From NCBI GenBank assembly GCA_000181795.3, contig CM012953.1:1152542-1216541 (forward strand): a stretch of 64,000 nt of DNA. Direction: 5' to 3'. This DNA comes from Trichinella spiralis (taxonomy: Eukaryota; Nematoda; Enoplea; Trichinellida; Trichinellidae). The position numbers and the translations under genes were made by a program. The notes beneath the pieces are model-generated. The model saw nothing but the letters and a program-made list of their open reading frames with translations, had not been told where the DNA came from and ran no database searches. Positions 23,501 through 36,287 of this stretch are shown one piece after another (position 1 is the first letter of the stretch; each line of letters starts with the position of its first letter).

Positions 23501-26500
23501 AATATAGCTAATTAACAATCTAATCTAATGAATACATGTATTACGTTATTTCGATTTCATTAATTAATCCTATTTATATTATCTTTGACACAATGTATGT
23601 ATTTGATCCTTTGAGATATTTTTATTCTGAACTTAAAATGCTTGTTTCTCTTGTTATGTATTATGAAGTTTCTTGTAATTCTACTTTCAGCTTTTGATGA
23701 ACTTTATTAATTAATATAATAATTGTTAACGTGCACATACTCACTGAACATCAAACGAGACGTGCTGAGGTGTTTGGTCTATCATGGCAGGAAGTGCTCT
23801 GTGCAGCACTACACCTGGCATAAATCACAGCATATGAGTGGCTGTTTCTGGTTGTCTAACAACACAAAAATTACCTGATAAGGGATAGGACGTTTCATTG
23901 TAAAAACACTGAAGGATCTTTATCCTGCATTTTCCTGGTTCAGCAGAAATGTACTGCCACAGTTTGCTTTGTTCACTTCTTCGTATTTACGTTGTTCATC
24001 GACAGTAAAATAAATACCAAGCCTGTGCATTCGTTTCAAATTTGACTTAAAAATTGGCCACAAATCTCTAAACGCTGCCAATTTATCACGTTGAAGCCGA
24101 AATTCACCGAAGGACTTATGAGCACCTACTGTTATCAGAATAAATGCATAGATTCTTGTTTCATTCGTCAATTTTCACTAGTCAGTGCAATCAGCTAATT
24201 AGCTGCTCACAAATGTGCTTTTTTGTTAGCTTCTCTTAACTATTATGTCAACTATTTCTGAATATCTAATTTTAATAATCAGTGATTGTTTCGTTTTCAA
24301 AAATATTTAAATATATTCAGTAATTGTAAAAAATTACTTTAAAATTTATGTAACGAAGTTTATTGAATGAAATTAATTTAATCGCTGCATTTTTAATCAT
24401 TAATGGTTGTAATTTTAGCGTCTTTAGCGTATTTAAATGTTGTCCATATTCTAGTACCTGACTTGGCTGAAGAAGAAGAAGAAACTGAAAACTATGAATG
24501 TGCAGAAACTTGTCAGTCCAGTGATAATGTAAAAGCTGATCAGAATAAAATAAATTTACGTGAAAAGAATCAAACAAGGTGAATGTGATTTGAAAATCAT
24601 AAATCAAGCTAAAATTGACTTGAAATTTAACATTTCTTTCAAGGGATTGCGTGCAGATTGCTTATGATTCCATGAAGCATCAAATTTTATGCAGAGCCTT
24701 CTATGGTTGTAAGTGTTGTTATGTTTGTTGTTGTCATTTTGAAAATAAGTTTGAAAAATGAAAATTTTTTAGGGCTGGCGTTTTGTAGACACATGAAAAC
24801 ATTACGAATTGATTTGTCTTCGATAATAAAAAAAAGCAGCATTCTCTTAGATAATGAAAATATCAACCAATACAATCTTCTAACAGAAGATGATTGGATG
24901 AATTTCAAGCAGAATCGAAATGTAATAATGCAGTGTTGATAAGGCAAACATCGTTTTCAGACATATAAATATACATATATATATGTATATATAAGTGAAT
25001 TTTAGGAAAGTAATGAAAATGAGTTTTTGATGCAAGTTTTCTTTGCTGGTTGTGATCCTTCAATAAGGAAAGAAGTGTGGCTTTATATTCTTGAAATTTA
25101 CAATTGGAATGAGTCGGACAAAGAAACTGAAATGAAAATTGCCAATCTAAAATGTCAGTATCAAGATTTGGTCACCCAATGGACTGCGGTTGAGTCGATC
25201 GTACGTGAAAAAGACAAAGAAATGCTCGAATTGAGTATGTGGCATTTTCAAATGATACTTTTAAAATAATTATACGAAAAGCGGGAACGTCAGCAACGTT
25301 TGCAAGAAAAAGATTCCCTTATTGCAATTTTAAATATATTGTTAATCAATTTCAATTTTAGCTCGAAAATTTAACAAAAATAAACTAAGCTCGTATTCGG
25401 AAATTCCACTGGTATATTCAGAGTTCAGTCTCTCAAATGAAGTTTTCACCGAATCATTGGAAGAAAGCGGCAATCTGCAACCAAATTCTCAAAAATCTGA
25501 CAGTCCCGTAGTCTGGTTGAGAAACATGAGTAGTGTTGCAAGTCAATTCAAAAAAACAAGCACTGATGAAGAAAGTGGCTATATTGGCAGTGGAGATTCG
25601 TCAAAGGCGTTTACATTTGATCATCCGCTGCCGGAGTCGCCTTCATCTCAACTAGATGATGCTGTACTGGCAAAAGCAAAAGAACCTGAAATATACTATT
25701 CAGTAAGTTGGTGCAGTCGTTTGAAACTAGAAATCCAGTACAGTAGATATGCACAGTGCGGTGAAGTTTTTAAAAAATAAGAAACTGTTTTAATAATTTC
25801 AAAATAATGGAACTGAAGAAAATACTTTTGCATTACTATATTTCGCATAAATCAAAATTTGTTTGCTTAAAGTAGCAGTGTATTTTTTAATTTAGAAAAA
25901 TTTGATCGATTTGTTTACGCTGAATTTTCATCGAATTGAAAAAGATGTCCGACGTTGCGACAGAAATCATCCATACTTCAGTGAGGCTAATTTGGAAAAG
26001 TTGAAAAACGTTTTGTGCAGGTTGAATGAATATTTTTGAAATTTTCCACAACACAAACTTCGAAATTCTTGTTTCAGTTATGTCTGGCAACACCTTGAAG
26101 ATGGATATGTTCAAGGAATGTGCGATTTGGCTGCACCGCTTTTAGTTGCATACGATGATGGTAATGATGTTTCTTTCGCTGGGATTGTTAATTATAATTA
26201 GAATAAAAGTTTTTTGTTGTCGACAGAATTTTTGACATATTGTTGTTTCACCAAAATTATGCAAAGAATGGGTGACTTTTTTCATGGATTCGATCAAGCG
26301 ATGGATTCGTGTCTTTCGTACGTTTCAAAACTGTTGCAGGTACGCCAAGGATATGACACATCAGGATGTTGAATTAATGAAACTTTCTTTAGATTATGGA
26401 TCAGGAGCTGTTTGAAATGATGCGCTTGAATGATGATTTTACGCACTGCTACTTCTGCTATCGATGGTTTCTACTAGATTTCAAGAGAGGTATTTGTTGA

Positions 26501-26895
26501 AAAACAAAAAAAACAAAGATTTTCACCCTATGCTATTAGTTTGCAAAAACAAAAAATTACTGATAAAACAATTCGTTTAGAATTTACCTACGAACATACG
26601 TTCAAAGTGTGGGAAGTGATCTGGACTGGCAATCGTCTGTTCACAAGCAATTTTTCCATCTTTGTAGCACTGGCGCTCATAGAAATGCACCGAGACGTGT
26701 TGATAAAAAATTCCATGGATTTCCCAGGCGTAATTCGATTCTTCTCTGGTAGGAAAATTTAAAAAGCAAAACTTCCAATCCTATAAAATGACGCTTTCTG
26801 TTTCCACAGATACGGCTGGTCAGCACAACGCGTCAGTTGTGCTAAATATAGCCAGAAAGTTGATAACTCGACTTGAAACACTACTTTATACTTAA
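20534..26895 (+). CDS. tbc-8: RUN and TBC domain RabGAP (TBC-8/SGSM type)
   Basis: GTPase-activating protein for Rab/Rap proteins. C. elegans TBC-8, of this type, works with RAB-2 in dense-core vesicle maturation. I place 21 exons giving about 950 residues: 20534-20578, 20710-20954, 21211-21312, 21395-21462, 21553-21701, 22364-22498, 22558-22676, 22750-22817, 22869-23033, 23091-23231, 24419-24578, 24644-24708, 24773-24921, 25006-25234, 25362-25702, 25896-26020, 26078-26160, 26227-26339, 26393-26489, 26581-26748, 26810-26895. The RUN domain is at ~16-190 ([12 protein letters not shown] at its start). The middle has FYGWLAFCRH. The TBC domain has the arginine finger R746 (HRIEKDVRR) and the glutamine finger Q781 (YVQGMCD), so catalysis should be intact. 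The N-terminus aligns with SGSM proteins without gaps. One 51-base intron (22818-22868) is in frame and stop-free, so it could be retained. Confidence 0.93.
23232..24418 (+). other. Long intron of the TBC-8/SGSM gene
   Basis: A 1.19 kb intron, the longest in the gene. Its right half carries an antisense transposase relic (listed separately). The left half is plain AT-rich sequence. Confidence 0.6.
23920..24171 (-). mobile_element. Degenerate piggyBac-type transposase fragment
   Basis: An 84-codon open frame on the minus strand with no in-frame ATG at its front. It shows two blocks typical of piggyBac-family (DDE_Tnp_1_7) transposases: [13 protein letters not shown], like the family's AFIGLL..G..KS block, and [14 protein letters not shown] followed by FTVDEQ. 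In intact proteins these blocks are separated by roughly 60-100 residues; here they are adjacent, so an internal deletion has removed the part with the first catalytic aspartate. The conserved FRGR segment after TVDEQ is also missing. It is inactive and lies antisense in an intron. Terminal repeats and TTAA target sites were not identified. The family assignment rests on motif recognition by eye. Confidence 0.6.
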
Positions 26896-27062
26896 ACTTG
26901 ATTGACAAAGCAAATCACCACCTCTCATCACCGTAGGTACCATATCAAATGTGCAGAAAATAAAATTACACAATGAATGAATTACATTTTTTCTGAATGC
27001 GTAAAATGTAATAAAGCAATTGAAAAAATAAAATGCTTCATTAAAGGAAAAAAATGAATGCT
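26896..27062. other. Shared 3' region between TBC-8/SGSM and XPO7
   Basis: Only 167 bases separate two convergent stop codons. AATAAA for the plus-strand gene occurs near 26957 and 27028. The two 3' UTRs almost certainly overlap. Confidence 0.6.
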
Positions 27063-30000
27063 TCAAGACATCATTTCAGAATTACTGGACACCCCGTTGT
27101 TTGTTACCGGAAGGCGTGATTTCACATTTTCCAACATGTTCACCCGGAATACATTTACATTTGCCGTAAATCTATAAAACAGAAGCAACATAACCAAGAT
27201 GTTAAAAGAAAACACGGAAAACTACACAATTTACCTATCTTTGTTTCCTGAGGTCAAACTGTGCTCCACACCAATCATCAAGTCTTCGAAAAAATTCACC
27301 AAATGTACCTGCTCTTCCAAAGGGAAAGAACTGATCGTCTGCACTTTCCACTGGTTGAAAAATTGCTCTTGCAAAAGAATCAATCCCAACAATGGACGAG
27401 ACAATGACCACTGGCATCTGGAATCGTCGAACAAAACTTTATTCAATATGCTGACCATAATCTGAAAATATCCGTTTCGAGAATGATGGGAATTTTCAAT
27501 TGCAATTTACATAATAAAACTTCCACACTTCCTGAATAACATCGGGATGTTGGCGGACCAATTTCAGGCAGTTGTCGTTTTCTGCTGGCAATGTGGTTTG
27601 AGTTGTTGTCCATCCGATCTGCTGCTGAACACGGCGCAAACGTTGGTGGAGATAATCGACAAAATTGTCCAAAGAACTACAGCAGCAAGTTGCCACGTTC
27701 GTATCTTAAAATTATCAGTTAAAAAATTATCAAAAATTATGCAACCATTAATATACCAAAAGAACCGATGCCGTCGAGAAGTCTTCGTAGCAGGAAAATT
27801 TGCAATTCCACCTCCAAATTTGCAAAACAGACAATAATATTCTGTGTAGAACTTTCAATTACCATGTAAAAAGCTTCGGCAAGTTTCGGATACTCCTGAA
27901 TGCATGCATCGTTATCAAACTCGTTACAAAATTGAACAACGACAATGAGAATACACGTACAGACAAATTTGTTTGTGAAATGCAAATGGCCATTTGAACA
28001 AACTTTTGATACAGCACATCTACACTTGAATCACCGAAAAGATAAAACACTCCAAAATTCAAATATTGGCCGACGAAAAGTTTTCTGAGCATTCGAAAGC
28101 ACAGCAAAAATCCTTTCAAACGCATTTCATAAACGTGCTGTTCAAGAATATCCTGAATATTGAGGATATTTTCGACTAGAAGAGAATAAAAATATGGTGC
28201 AAAATTGATGCAAAAATTTCCACATACAACATTGTATTACCATAAGTTTTCACTATATTTGTAATTTCTTTAAAAATCAAATAACCATACGGACAGCTGA
28301 CTTTGAAATTCATACGAGCACTTCGATTATCACACAATTCTATGCAAAATCGAAAAATTGGAGATACCAAATCGTGGTCAGTAGACCAAAACTGCAAAAT
28401 GATTTTTCAATAATTATTTTTTAAACTGAAATTAAGAATGTTCAGCATACTTTGATCGCTTTGTTGAAAATGAAAAACACAGTGGGATATCTAAATTGTT
28501 TTGTAAAAATAATTGAAATTCAAAATAAAATTATAAAGTTTATTACATTTGTTGAAAAACTCTAGTGAATGCTAAATTGCTACTGCAGGCCAATAGAATA
28601 CCTCGCAAATCTCGTCCAAGGCCAATCACAGAACGCTGGAAAACACACACGCACACATAAAGATACGAACAGAGAGAGAGTATAAAATTTTCATTTACCT
28701 TTGATCGTTCTTCCTGCAAAGCAGAACTGTCGCTCACTTTAAAAATTTCTTCAAGTCCAGCGATCACGTCTACAAAAATAAAAAATCAAATTCTTCATCC
28801 GCCCTTCATAAAGAAGGTAATTTATTGAAAAAAAAACATAAATTTTTATCTCTGTGGTATTTTACCTTTAAATGGTGCCAAAAGTCGATTAAATTCTTCT
28901 TCAACATTTTCACCACAAGTAAGGTTGACCAAACGACTGAGCGTGAAATAAAATTGCGTTCTCAGTTTCATTGTTTTAATGTCCACATCAAGTCCCAAAA
29001 GTGGAAAATGCTGAGCCTGAAAAATTTTTCAAAGCATCCTTCGTTATATATTTATTAAATTTTAATATCCAAACAATAAATTGCTTTTCAGTCACCGTGT
29101 GGTTGTTCATGAGAAAGTTGACATCTTGGAGTGTTGAAACAATTTTGGCGGCCGAATAGCCGTCAGAAAGATTATCTATAAGTTTCATCGAATCCGAAAG
29201 AAGCGTCTGATTTCCGGTAAAGTTTTTCAAATTTTGAATTCTAAAAATTCATAACATCACTGCCAATAACAAGCAAAGCATGGAAAAGTTCCTCACGTAC
29301 GCTTTGCGAACAAGTATTGTCAGCAGTGCGGTTTCATCCGTAACGCCCAAAACATTGCTCAACTTTTGAAATACCTAAAAATGAACAATTTTTATAAAAT
29401 TTGAATGAAAAATATTAATTAATTCAAAATAACCTTTGACATCCTACGAGAAGTGTCACTAACGTAAACTTTACGAAAACATTCCAAAAACCACAAATAG
29501 CTGGATTCCAATCTAGCAGAGCCCCGCCGTTGAGCAAGAACAGCATCGGTCAATCGCATCAATTGCAAAACTCTGAAATGGATGGAACAAAATGTTCAAA
29601 AATTGTACAAATACAATATAAAATACCGGCAAATCAAGTCAGCTTCTATCTGTTCCACCTCGTCCAACGTTGTACCACCACTACGTTCAGTCAACAATCC
29701 CCCAATTATGTAAATAAGCCAAGTCAATTTGTCTGAAAATTATTGAATTGATCAATTATTTAAAAAAATAATACATTCTATTATTATAAAAGTGCAACTA
29801 CTTTCGAGAATAGTGGCTTGTATCCCGATTGATAAATTCTGAGAAACGGCAATATTGTAAGCACTAGCCTGTTCATCAAACAAACGAATAATCACAGCAT
29901 ACGACTTTCTATACTGATATCGACAAATCTTTGACAACTGCTCCACATGATCGATAACAGTTATTACACTATCCAATGGATCTTCTTCAATAGTTGAGCT

Positions 30001-32942
30001 AAAAAAGCGTACAAAAAAAGGAACAAAATGATAATTAACACTTCATTACAAAATCATATTAAAAAATTAATTATTATTCATACTTTGCTACGGCATCAAC
30101 AATTAACATTCGTGATTCCAGGTATGCCTCTGCTATCACTGGAGCATAATTTTCAATTTCACTTCTTTCACCCATTCTGACATACGAAATGCTGTCGACC
30201 ACTCTTTTCCAAAACATCAACAAATAATATATACTGTTCTGACGTATGTTCACCATCTGATAAAAAACGTTTAAACATACATATTTTATCACAAAAATTA
30301 ACAATTTTACCCTCAAACTGTTAATTGTAAATTGAGTCACTTTAGAAATGAAATCACCATAGTTTTCACTTTTCACTATTTCGTTAAGCTGATGGCAACT
30401 TTTCAAGCGGCAAATCAAAAGACACACTTCGTGATAAAATTCTTGATCAGAAAATATCTATTCACAAAAAATTATAATATTAAGTGACAAAAAAATGTGC
30501 AACAAATATGCGGCCTACTTGAGAACTGGACAGCACATGCCTTATGACATCGATTATATGCTGCAAAAATTGCGTACGTTCTGGCGACATGAGAAAAGCT
30601 CTTCGCAAACATGCCAGTTGAGTGAGGCAAGCAATGATCTGAAATTTCATCACGTACAAAAACGGAGAATAAATTTAAATATTACTAAAAGCGTCGTTGA
30701 ACGCTTTTCAACGAAGTTTTACAGCACAAATTTATTTCAACTATTCATACAACAAAATTTACAAATCTATTATTACTGTGTAAAAATTATCGAGAAATTT
30801 TTTTCACATGAAAAATATCATCAAAAGAATAAAAAATAACTTGTCAATCAAAAACATACTGTAGAACCGAACTGTGGAAAGCGAACAAGCATCGTCTTAT
30901 ATAGTGGAACAACCTCCAGTTGAATAAACGCTAAAAAAATATTAGATCAATTTACTTGAAATGAATGGTAAAATTATTCGTGAAAATCACTTACTTGACC
31001 GCCAAGAATCTGGGATTGCTATGATTAAATTGTCATCAGATGCCTCTTCACCGGAAGAATTGTTAAAATCATAGTTGAGGCAATTCATAGAAAGTTGAAG
31101 TAAATTTTTAAGCAATCCCTCCTAAATTAAAATCAAAAAAATCTTAAAATCCATTTGATATAGAATGTCTTAGTATTGAACTTCAAAATATTCAAAAAAG
31201 AAAGCAAACGAAAATCTACAATATAATTGTTCCAACAATGTAAAATTTCTAACGGATATTTAAGAAAAATTATTTAATAAAAGGCAAGAAATACCTGATT
31301 CACATCGATAGGACTTCCAGTCGGGATATTTATCAAAACTCTGCGTAGTAAAGTTATGCTGAGCTTGTAAATATCGAAAAGAAATGTGTCGCGAAAAGAA
31401 AACATAGTTTTCCTTCTCTTTCGCATTAAAGTCACGCCAGTACGCTATAATATGAATAAATTATGCAAAACAGCTCTGGTACAATATTGCATTTTTCAAA
31501 AAATTACACAAACATACTTCGCACATTTCAACTACTAAGTTACTGAGTAGTTGAATTGCTTTCGGACACATGTCAGATAATTCCTGAAACATAGGCAAGA
31601 CAAAAATATCAGCTTTCACATTTGAATAAATAAACAAACAACTACCTCTGCTATTTTCATTATTTCTTTAACTGCTGTTTGAAAAACCAATTCTCCATTA
31701 GCGTCTTCATCAAACCAAGATATGCGAATAATTCGACTAATTAGCTGAAAACAGAGCTGAAAATAATATCACCTTATAGTAATTGATAATGAACAATCAA
31801 TACAGTGCAAAACGATGGAATCACGACAGATTCTAAATCTTTATGTGAAAACATGAAATTCAATAAGTAAGTTCCTGAAATGCAAATTAAAAAAACAAAT
31901 CAAAACATTGTTACAATTCAAAAAAAATTTTTTACGAAGTTTTAGACGTTGTTCATTAGTAAGACTGCCGTTTCGACCAAGCAGATTCAGTAAGGTTGCC
32001 ACCGCAACAAATCGGCAACATTCATCCTTAAAAAGCTTTCAAATTAAAAAAATTACAATCAGCATATAAATTACAATAATAAAAATCAAATATACACTCT
32101 CCATCAACATGATGCATTTCTCAAAGCAATCATTGCTAAGAGCAAATTCAAACAACATTTTGTCGGCTACATTACGCCGAGCAGGATCGGGAGACTGATA
32201 CAATTCATGGCAAGCAACTCGTAAATGCTAAATAAAAAAAGAAACTCCCAATCATGTAGGAATAATAGTTAAATTTTACTATAAATATTTATTTAAATGG
32301 ATTAACATCTAAACTGAAACATTTTTTAGAGCTTTGAAGAAATAATTCATTAACCCTCGAATTAGCAGTGGGAGGGGGGGGGGGTAAACCCCTCTCTCAT
32401 TTAAACCGGATCAACTTAATGTCGACGCTATGAACTCGCTTGACATTTTCAGTAGCTTCCTTTTGAACAATTTAATTTTATAAAAAAAATAATGAAAGCT
32501 TCTTTCGAGTGACTCAACAAGAAATATTTGGCCCATAGTCAGCTGCAAGCAATAGAACAAGCATGTGCTAATAATATTTCTGAAAATCCACTTTAGCATT
32601 TCTTCAAGTTTTAACTTAAATTTTGACCGATAAGCCAACTAAACTCATAACCAATCATCTCATCAAACCATCATAAAATAATAAAAATCTACAACAAATC
32701 CAAATTAAACTTGATTATCAATTAGCTACAAGCTAAAATGAGCCATATTTTTGGAAAAAAGGCTCAACCATTTCATTTTAATTTTTAATAGCTATCCCAA
32801 AGAAAAGACAGAACAGTCAAAACTACCAGATTCACATGTTTCTTTTGAATTTCAAAAAAAACATTTAAACCAAAAAAACTAAAATTTTCCGACTATAATT
32901 ATTCATAAAACTTACTTCAATTTCGTAAACCGAACCAGCCAT
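27063..32942 (-). CDS. XPO7: Exportin-7 (nuclear transport receptor)
   Basis: Importin-beta family receptor built of HEAT-like repeats; it shuttles proteins through nuclear pores with Ran-GTP. I place 27 exons giving ~1106 residues (human 1087). From the 5' end: 32916-32942, 32096-32227, 31936-32026, 31804-31874, 31646-31744, 31518-31583, 31295-31444, 30995-31121, 30860-30930, 30519-30638, 30311-30457, 30084-30256, 29802-29998, 29627-29732, 29434-29572, 29301-29374, 29096-29240, 28866-29016, 28699-28769, 28547-28635, 28451-28490, 28241-28391, 27961-28175, 27757-27895, 27511-27704, 27235-27461, 27063-27171. Family landmarks in order: MNCLNYDFN, IPDSWRSTF, LTWLIYIIGG, FLMNNHT, LGRDLRGI, FKVSCPYGYLIFKE, LNFGVFYLFGD, QWSLSRPLLGLILL, and the C-terminal NSEMMS, very like NSNDMMS in vertebrates. 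An acceptor TTTTAG lies 10 bases before the ATG. Exon 5 has two possible acceptors 12 bases apart (ends at 31744 or 31756). Confidence 0.95.
32228..32915 (-). other. First intron of XPO7, with an 11-G run
   Basis: A 688-base intron separating a 9-codon first exon from the rest; all other introns of the gene are much shorter. It contains an uninterrupted run of 11 G at 32374-32384 (plus strand), rare in this AT-rich DNA. No nested gene seen. Confidence 0.6.
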
Positions 32943-34811
32943 GTCAACAAGCCTAAAAAAACATTGTCTCTTTATAAGCTGAAATTTCAAAAATCGTTAG
33001 AAATCTCTATTTATTAGCCAAAATTTGAGTACCAATGCTATTGCATATTTTTTTAAGAAATCGATGTAAATAGATGTTGAAAAAATTTTGTGGTAACACG
33101 TTGAAACGCTTGAAAAACTTGCCAAAAATATGAAAGTAAAAAAATGATATATTTGCATTAAAAGGCAAAATAAAGTTGAGGTAAAAGTAAAAATTTCAAA
33201 AAACATATTTCCAGAAATATATAATATAATCTAAGTATACGCTACATGAGATAATCAAAAATCGTATGTAATAAAATCAGAGTAATATGATGAACAATTA
33301 CATTTATTCATTTAAACAATAATAATAAAAGTATAAAAAGTGCATAAATTATGTAAAAAGGTAGCATAATATAAATTAACCTTTAATTTTTTTTCTAAAA
33401 CAGAAAATGTAATGCTGACTTCCGTTTTAACTACTATCAGAAGAATACAGTTCTACGATTAAACATACTTTTCACGAAAATAACATAATCAAGCATCTTA
33501 CTAAAAAAATTATCTATAACATTTTAGAAAATTACATATAAAAGTGATGACTAAAAATAAAAACTTACAGCTTGTGAACAAGTGAAAGTAGTTGATTTTT
33601 TTTGAGTATTACTGTAACTATCAGGTACAATTTATATTGCTAATACAAATCGGAATCTTACCAAATTTACATGTTTAACTGCATGAACATTACTTGAAAA
33701 ATTTAAGAAAAATGCAATTAAAAAAAATAATTTAATTTTTAAATGCATATATTGTCAGACATATTTTAAAATGTATGCTGAAAACTTTCAGCAGTGCATT
33801 ATTACAAATTTAAAAAATAATTTTCAGTAATTAATTTAAAATATTAAAAAAAATAAACTATTTCCAAAAATAGTTTCAATTTTGAACAAATTTTTCATAA
33901 AAATATGTCAATATTTTAAAATCGTTGTTGAATGTTAATGGTGAAAAATAAACCGAATACTAAACTTCCTTTTATAATTGAAAAAAGATTTTTGAAATTA
34001 AAAAGTAAAAAAGGGAAATTTTGTGTGTAATTTATTTTTGGTAAAATACTTATTGATTATTTTATATTTTAGCAGTTTTGATGAGCAATGGTTGAAAAAA
34101 GTTTTTTAATAAATAGATGATTGATGAGTGAGGAGGATATTCAAATTGAAATTATTTTCACATTAATTTCAGGTGTTTTTCAGTTCAAATAAACTTCATT
34201 ATCTAATCAACGTCACTGCTGATGTAAATTTGCTTGTGTTGATGTAGCTGGAAAAGATTTTCTTTCTGACAAAATAGTATTGGTGATCAACAAAGCGATA
34301 TCTCTACTTTTTAGTGAGCGTGATTAAATTGATTTTCTAATGCGCTATACTTTTGATGGAAATTTTCAAAAGTTGAAATCTAAATCCTATTATCGGTGAA
34401 AAGCTATAATAAATTGTTTGCTAATATGTCACTTTCCACTTACTGCAGCATCAAGTAATCATATATTACTAATCTTTCACCCCGTGCTTGTAATTAATTG
34501 ATTTACTGAAAATATTATTGTTTTAAGCGAGAACGTTTCTATTTTTTTAAAATAAAATTTTAATAAATAAATATATATATAATTTAAAGATAATACAACA
34601 TTAATTTTTTCCCATTCAGTGCAATTTCTACAAGATGAATTATCTTGTAACTAAATCTTATTATAATTGCTGCTGTATCATTTTGCATGCATATTTGATT
34701 TATGTAAAAAAATTATTTTTTTCTATCCACTGAAGATGAATAAAATTGATTTAAAATTTTCATTTCTATAACTGATTTAAGTTAGATTAAAACGTTCCTT
34801 TCAGTGAGTTC
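32943..34811. other. AT-rich intergenic region upstream of XPO7
   Basis: No coding stretch recognised on either strand. It must hold the XPO7 promoter on its left side, but I see no distinct core element. Confidence 0.6.
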
Positions 34812-35816
34812 ATGACTCTTTGCATATGTGATAAATGCTCATTAATAACAGAGATTTTTGTTCAACAGGAAATAAACTTAGCAACTGGACCTAGTCTTGC
34901 CCATGCGGTAACAGAAGGTAAAATGGTTTTGATTTTGTATTGCAAAATAATTGCAGCCATAATAGACTTTAGAAATTTTAAAGTAAGTATTTAGATAATA
35001 TTTGCAAATTTTTATTTTGTTTTTTTTAATTAAAATTGAACTAAAAATTTATCTAATGTTAATATTTGAAAATCTATGCAATTTTAATATTGCAGAACGT
35101 TTACTGATTTCATTTGATGTTTCACTTTAAATTTATTCAATGAATAAATGAATAGATTGAGAAATTTACTTTTATTCTTGCTTATAACTTTTGCAAAATA
35201 CACTTTGTTTAAATTTAAAATTTATAAAATTACATTAAAAGCAAATTGTTCAACATTCTAAACAATGATACTTTGTTCAAATGTCGAAAAGCTTTTGTTT
35301 ATCCAATTATAAATAAAATAGCTGCCGTCCGTATCATGTTAGAATTTGTGTTTCTTCTTTTTTGTTAATTTTCAATTGCAAAATGTGAAATGTAAGAAGG
35401 TTGTTTTTGAAAATTTTGATCAATTTTGAACAGACATTTGATTTGAAAAGGATGAATGTTAAAATTAATTAAATATGTAAATTTCCGAGTTTAATTATAC
35501 TCTTTATTGAATAACTGAGATGTTTCACTAACCAGCTGAATGATGATGACAAGCAGTGTGCCATTTTCCATTGCAACTGAAACTAAACAATTGTCCAGTC
35601 AATCTGAATCACATAAGGCTGATTTGGCAAAAATCAAATCAATCCTATCAATTTGATTTCAATGGAATCTGGCGTTTATGACATTTTCTCTCATATCATG
35701 TTTTATTTTTCAAGGTGTTGTTTTATTTTCCTTTCAAAGATGTTCGATTAGGAATTAAATTGCAAAGTCCAGCTGATGAACAAAATGGTCATCCGATCTA
35801 TGTTGTATTGTGTTGA
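34812..35816 (+). CDS. Small three-exon gene, unrecognised product
   Basis: Three exons with correct splice signals join in frame: 34812-34917 (ends GAAG before GTAAAA), 34957-34982 (after TTGCAG, before GTAAGT), and 35715-35816 (after TTTTTCAAG). They give 77 residues ending in ...GHPIYVVLC. The ATG follows a CCTTTCAG acceptor by seven bases, as with other genes here. The middle (INLATGPSLAHAVTEA) and the C-terminal exon (FPFKDVRLGIKLQSPADEQN) have a clear protein-like composition, and the sequence is locally richer in GC. There is no signal peptide or membrane segment. Three cysteines cluster at the N-terminus (CICDKC). I do not recognise the family. The first exon could instead begin at the AG at 34867-34868 with a further exon upstream. 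Confidence 0.45.
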
Positions 35817-36287
35817 GATTTATTTCTGGAAATTAGTTTTCAGCATTTTTCGTTAAAGTTGTGAATGGCATTAAATTACCACTTGGGATGATTCATATTG
35901 TTCAACCGCTGCCAACATTTCATCATAAGTCATTTTTATTTTTATCATCGCGAACAAGCGTTTCAATATAGCTTGTATAGCCTGCTGGAAATGTAATTTC
36001 CATATTTGAAGCATTATTGGCAATTTGAAACACTGGAATGAATTAATAACCATTTTAGTTAGCAATTCACCAATGTTAACCTGAGGAAGAAACCCATATT
36101 GGCGTATTATCCGGCTTGCTGTTCAGTTTTATCGATTGGAAAAGCTGACAACAGTTTAATTGTTATAAAGAAGCGGTGTAGTGTGACTTAACCGCTAATT
36201 TCTGATCTTGATTTGAATTTCAACAATTGATTGCAACTGCATGATGACTTCTGAAAAGTAAGAAGCTTTTAAGCAGGTGTCTGTTTG
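35817..36287. other. Intergenic region before the TPM-like membrane protein
   Basis: A minus-strand open frame at 35871-36065 has no supporting features. I see nothing else; it probably holds the promoter of the next gene. Confidence 0.5.

Noticed and set aside
25277-25342. Possible extra exon in TBC-8/SGSM encoding [13 protein letters not shown]
   Set aside because: Its phase does not fit the flanking exons, there is no good donor after it, and skipping it gives a continuous frame that matches the family.
25284-26015. Reading the TBC-8/SGSM region as two separate genes (RUN protein and TBC protein)
   Set aside because: Exon phases run through without a break and the whole order RUN - middle - TBC matches SGSM/TBC-8 proteins.
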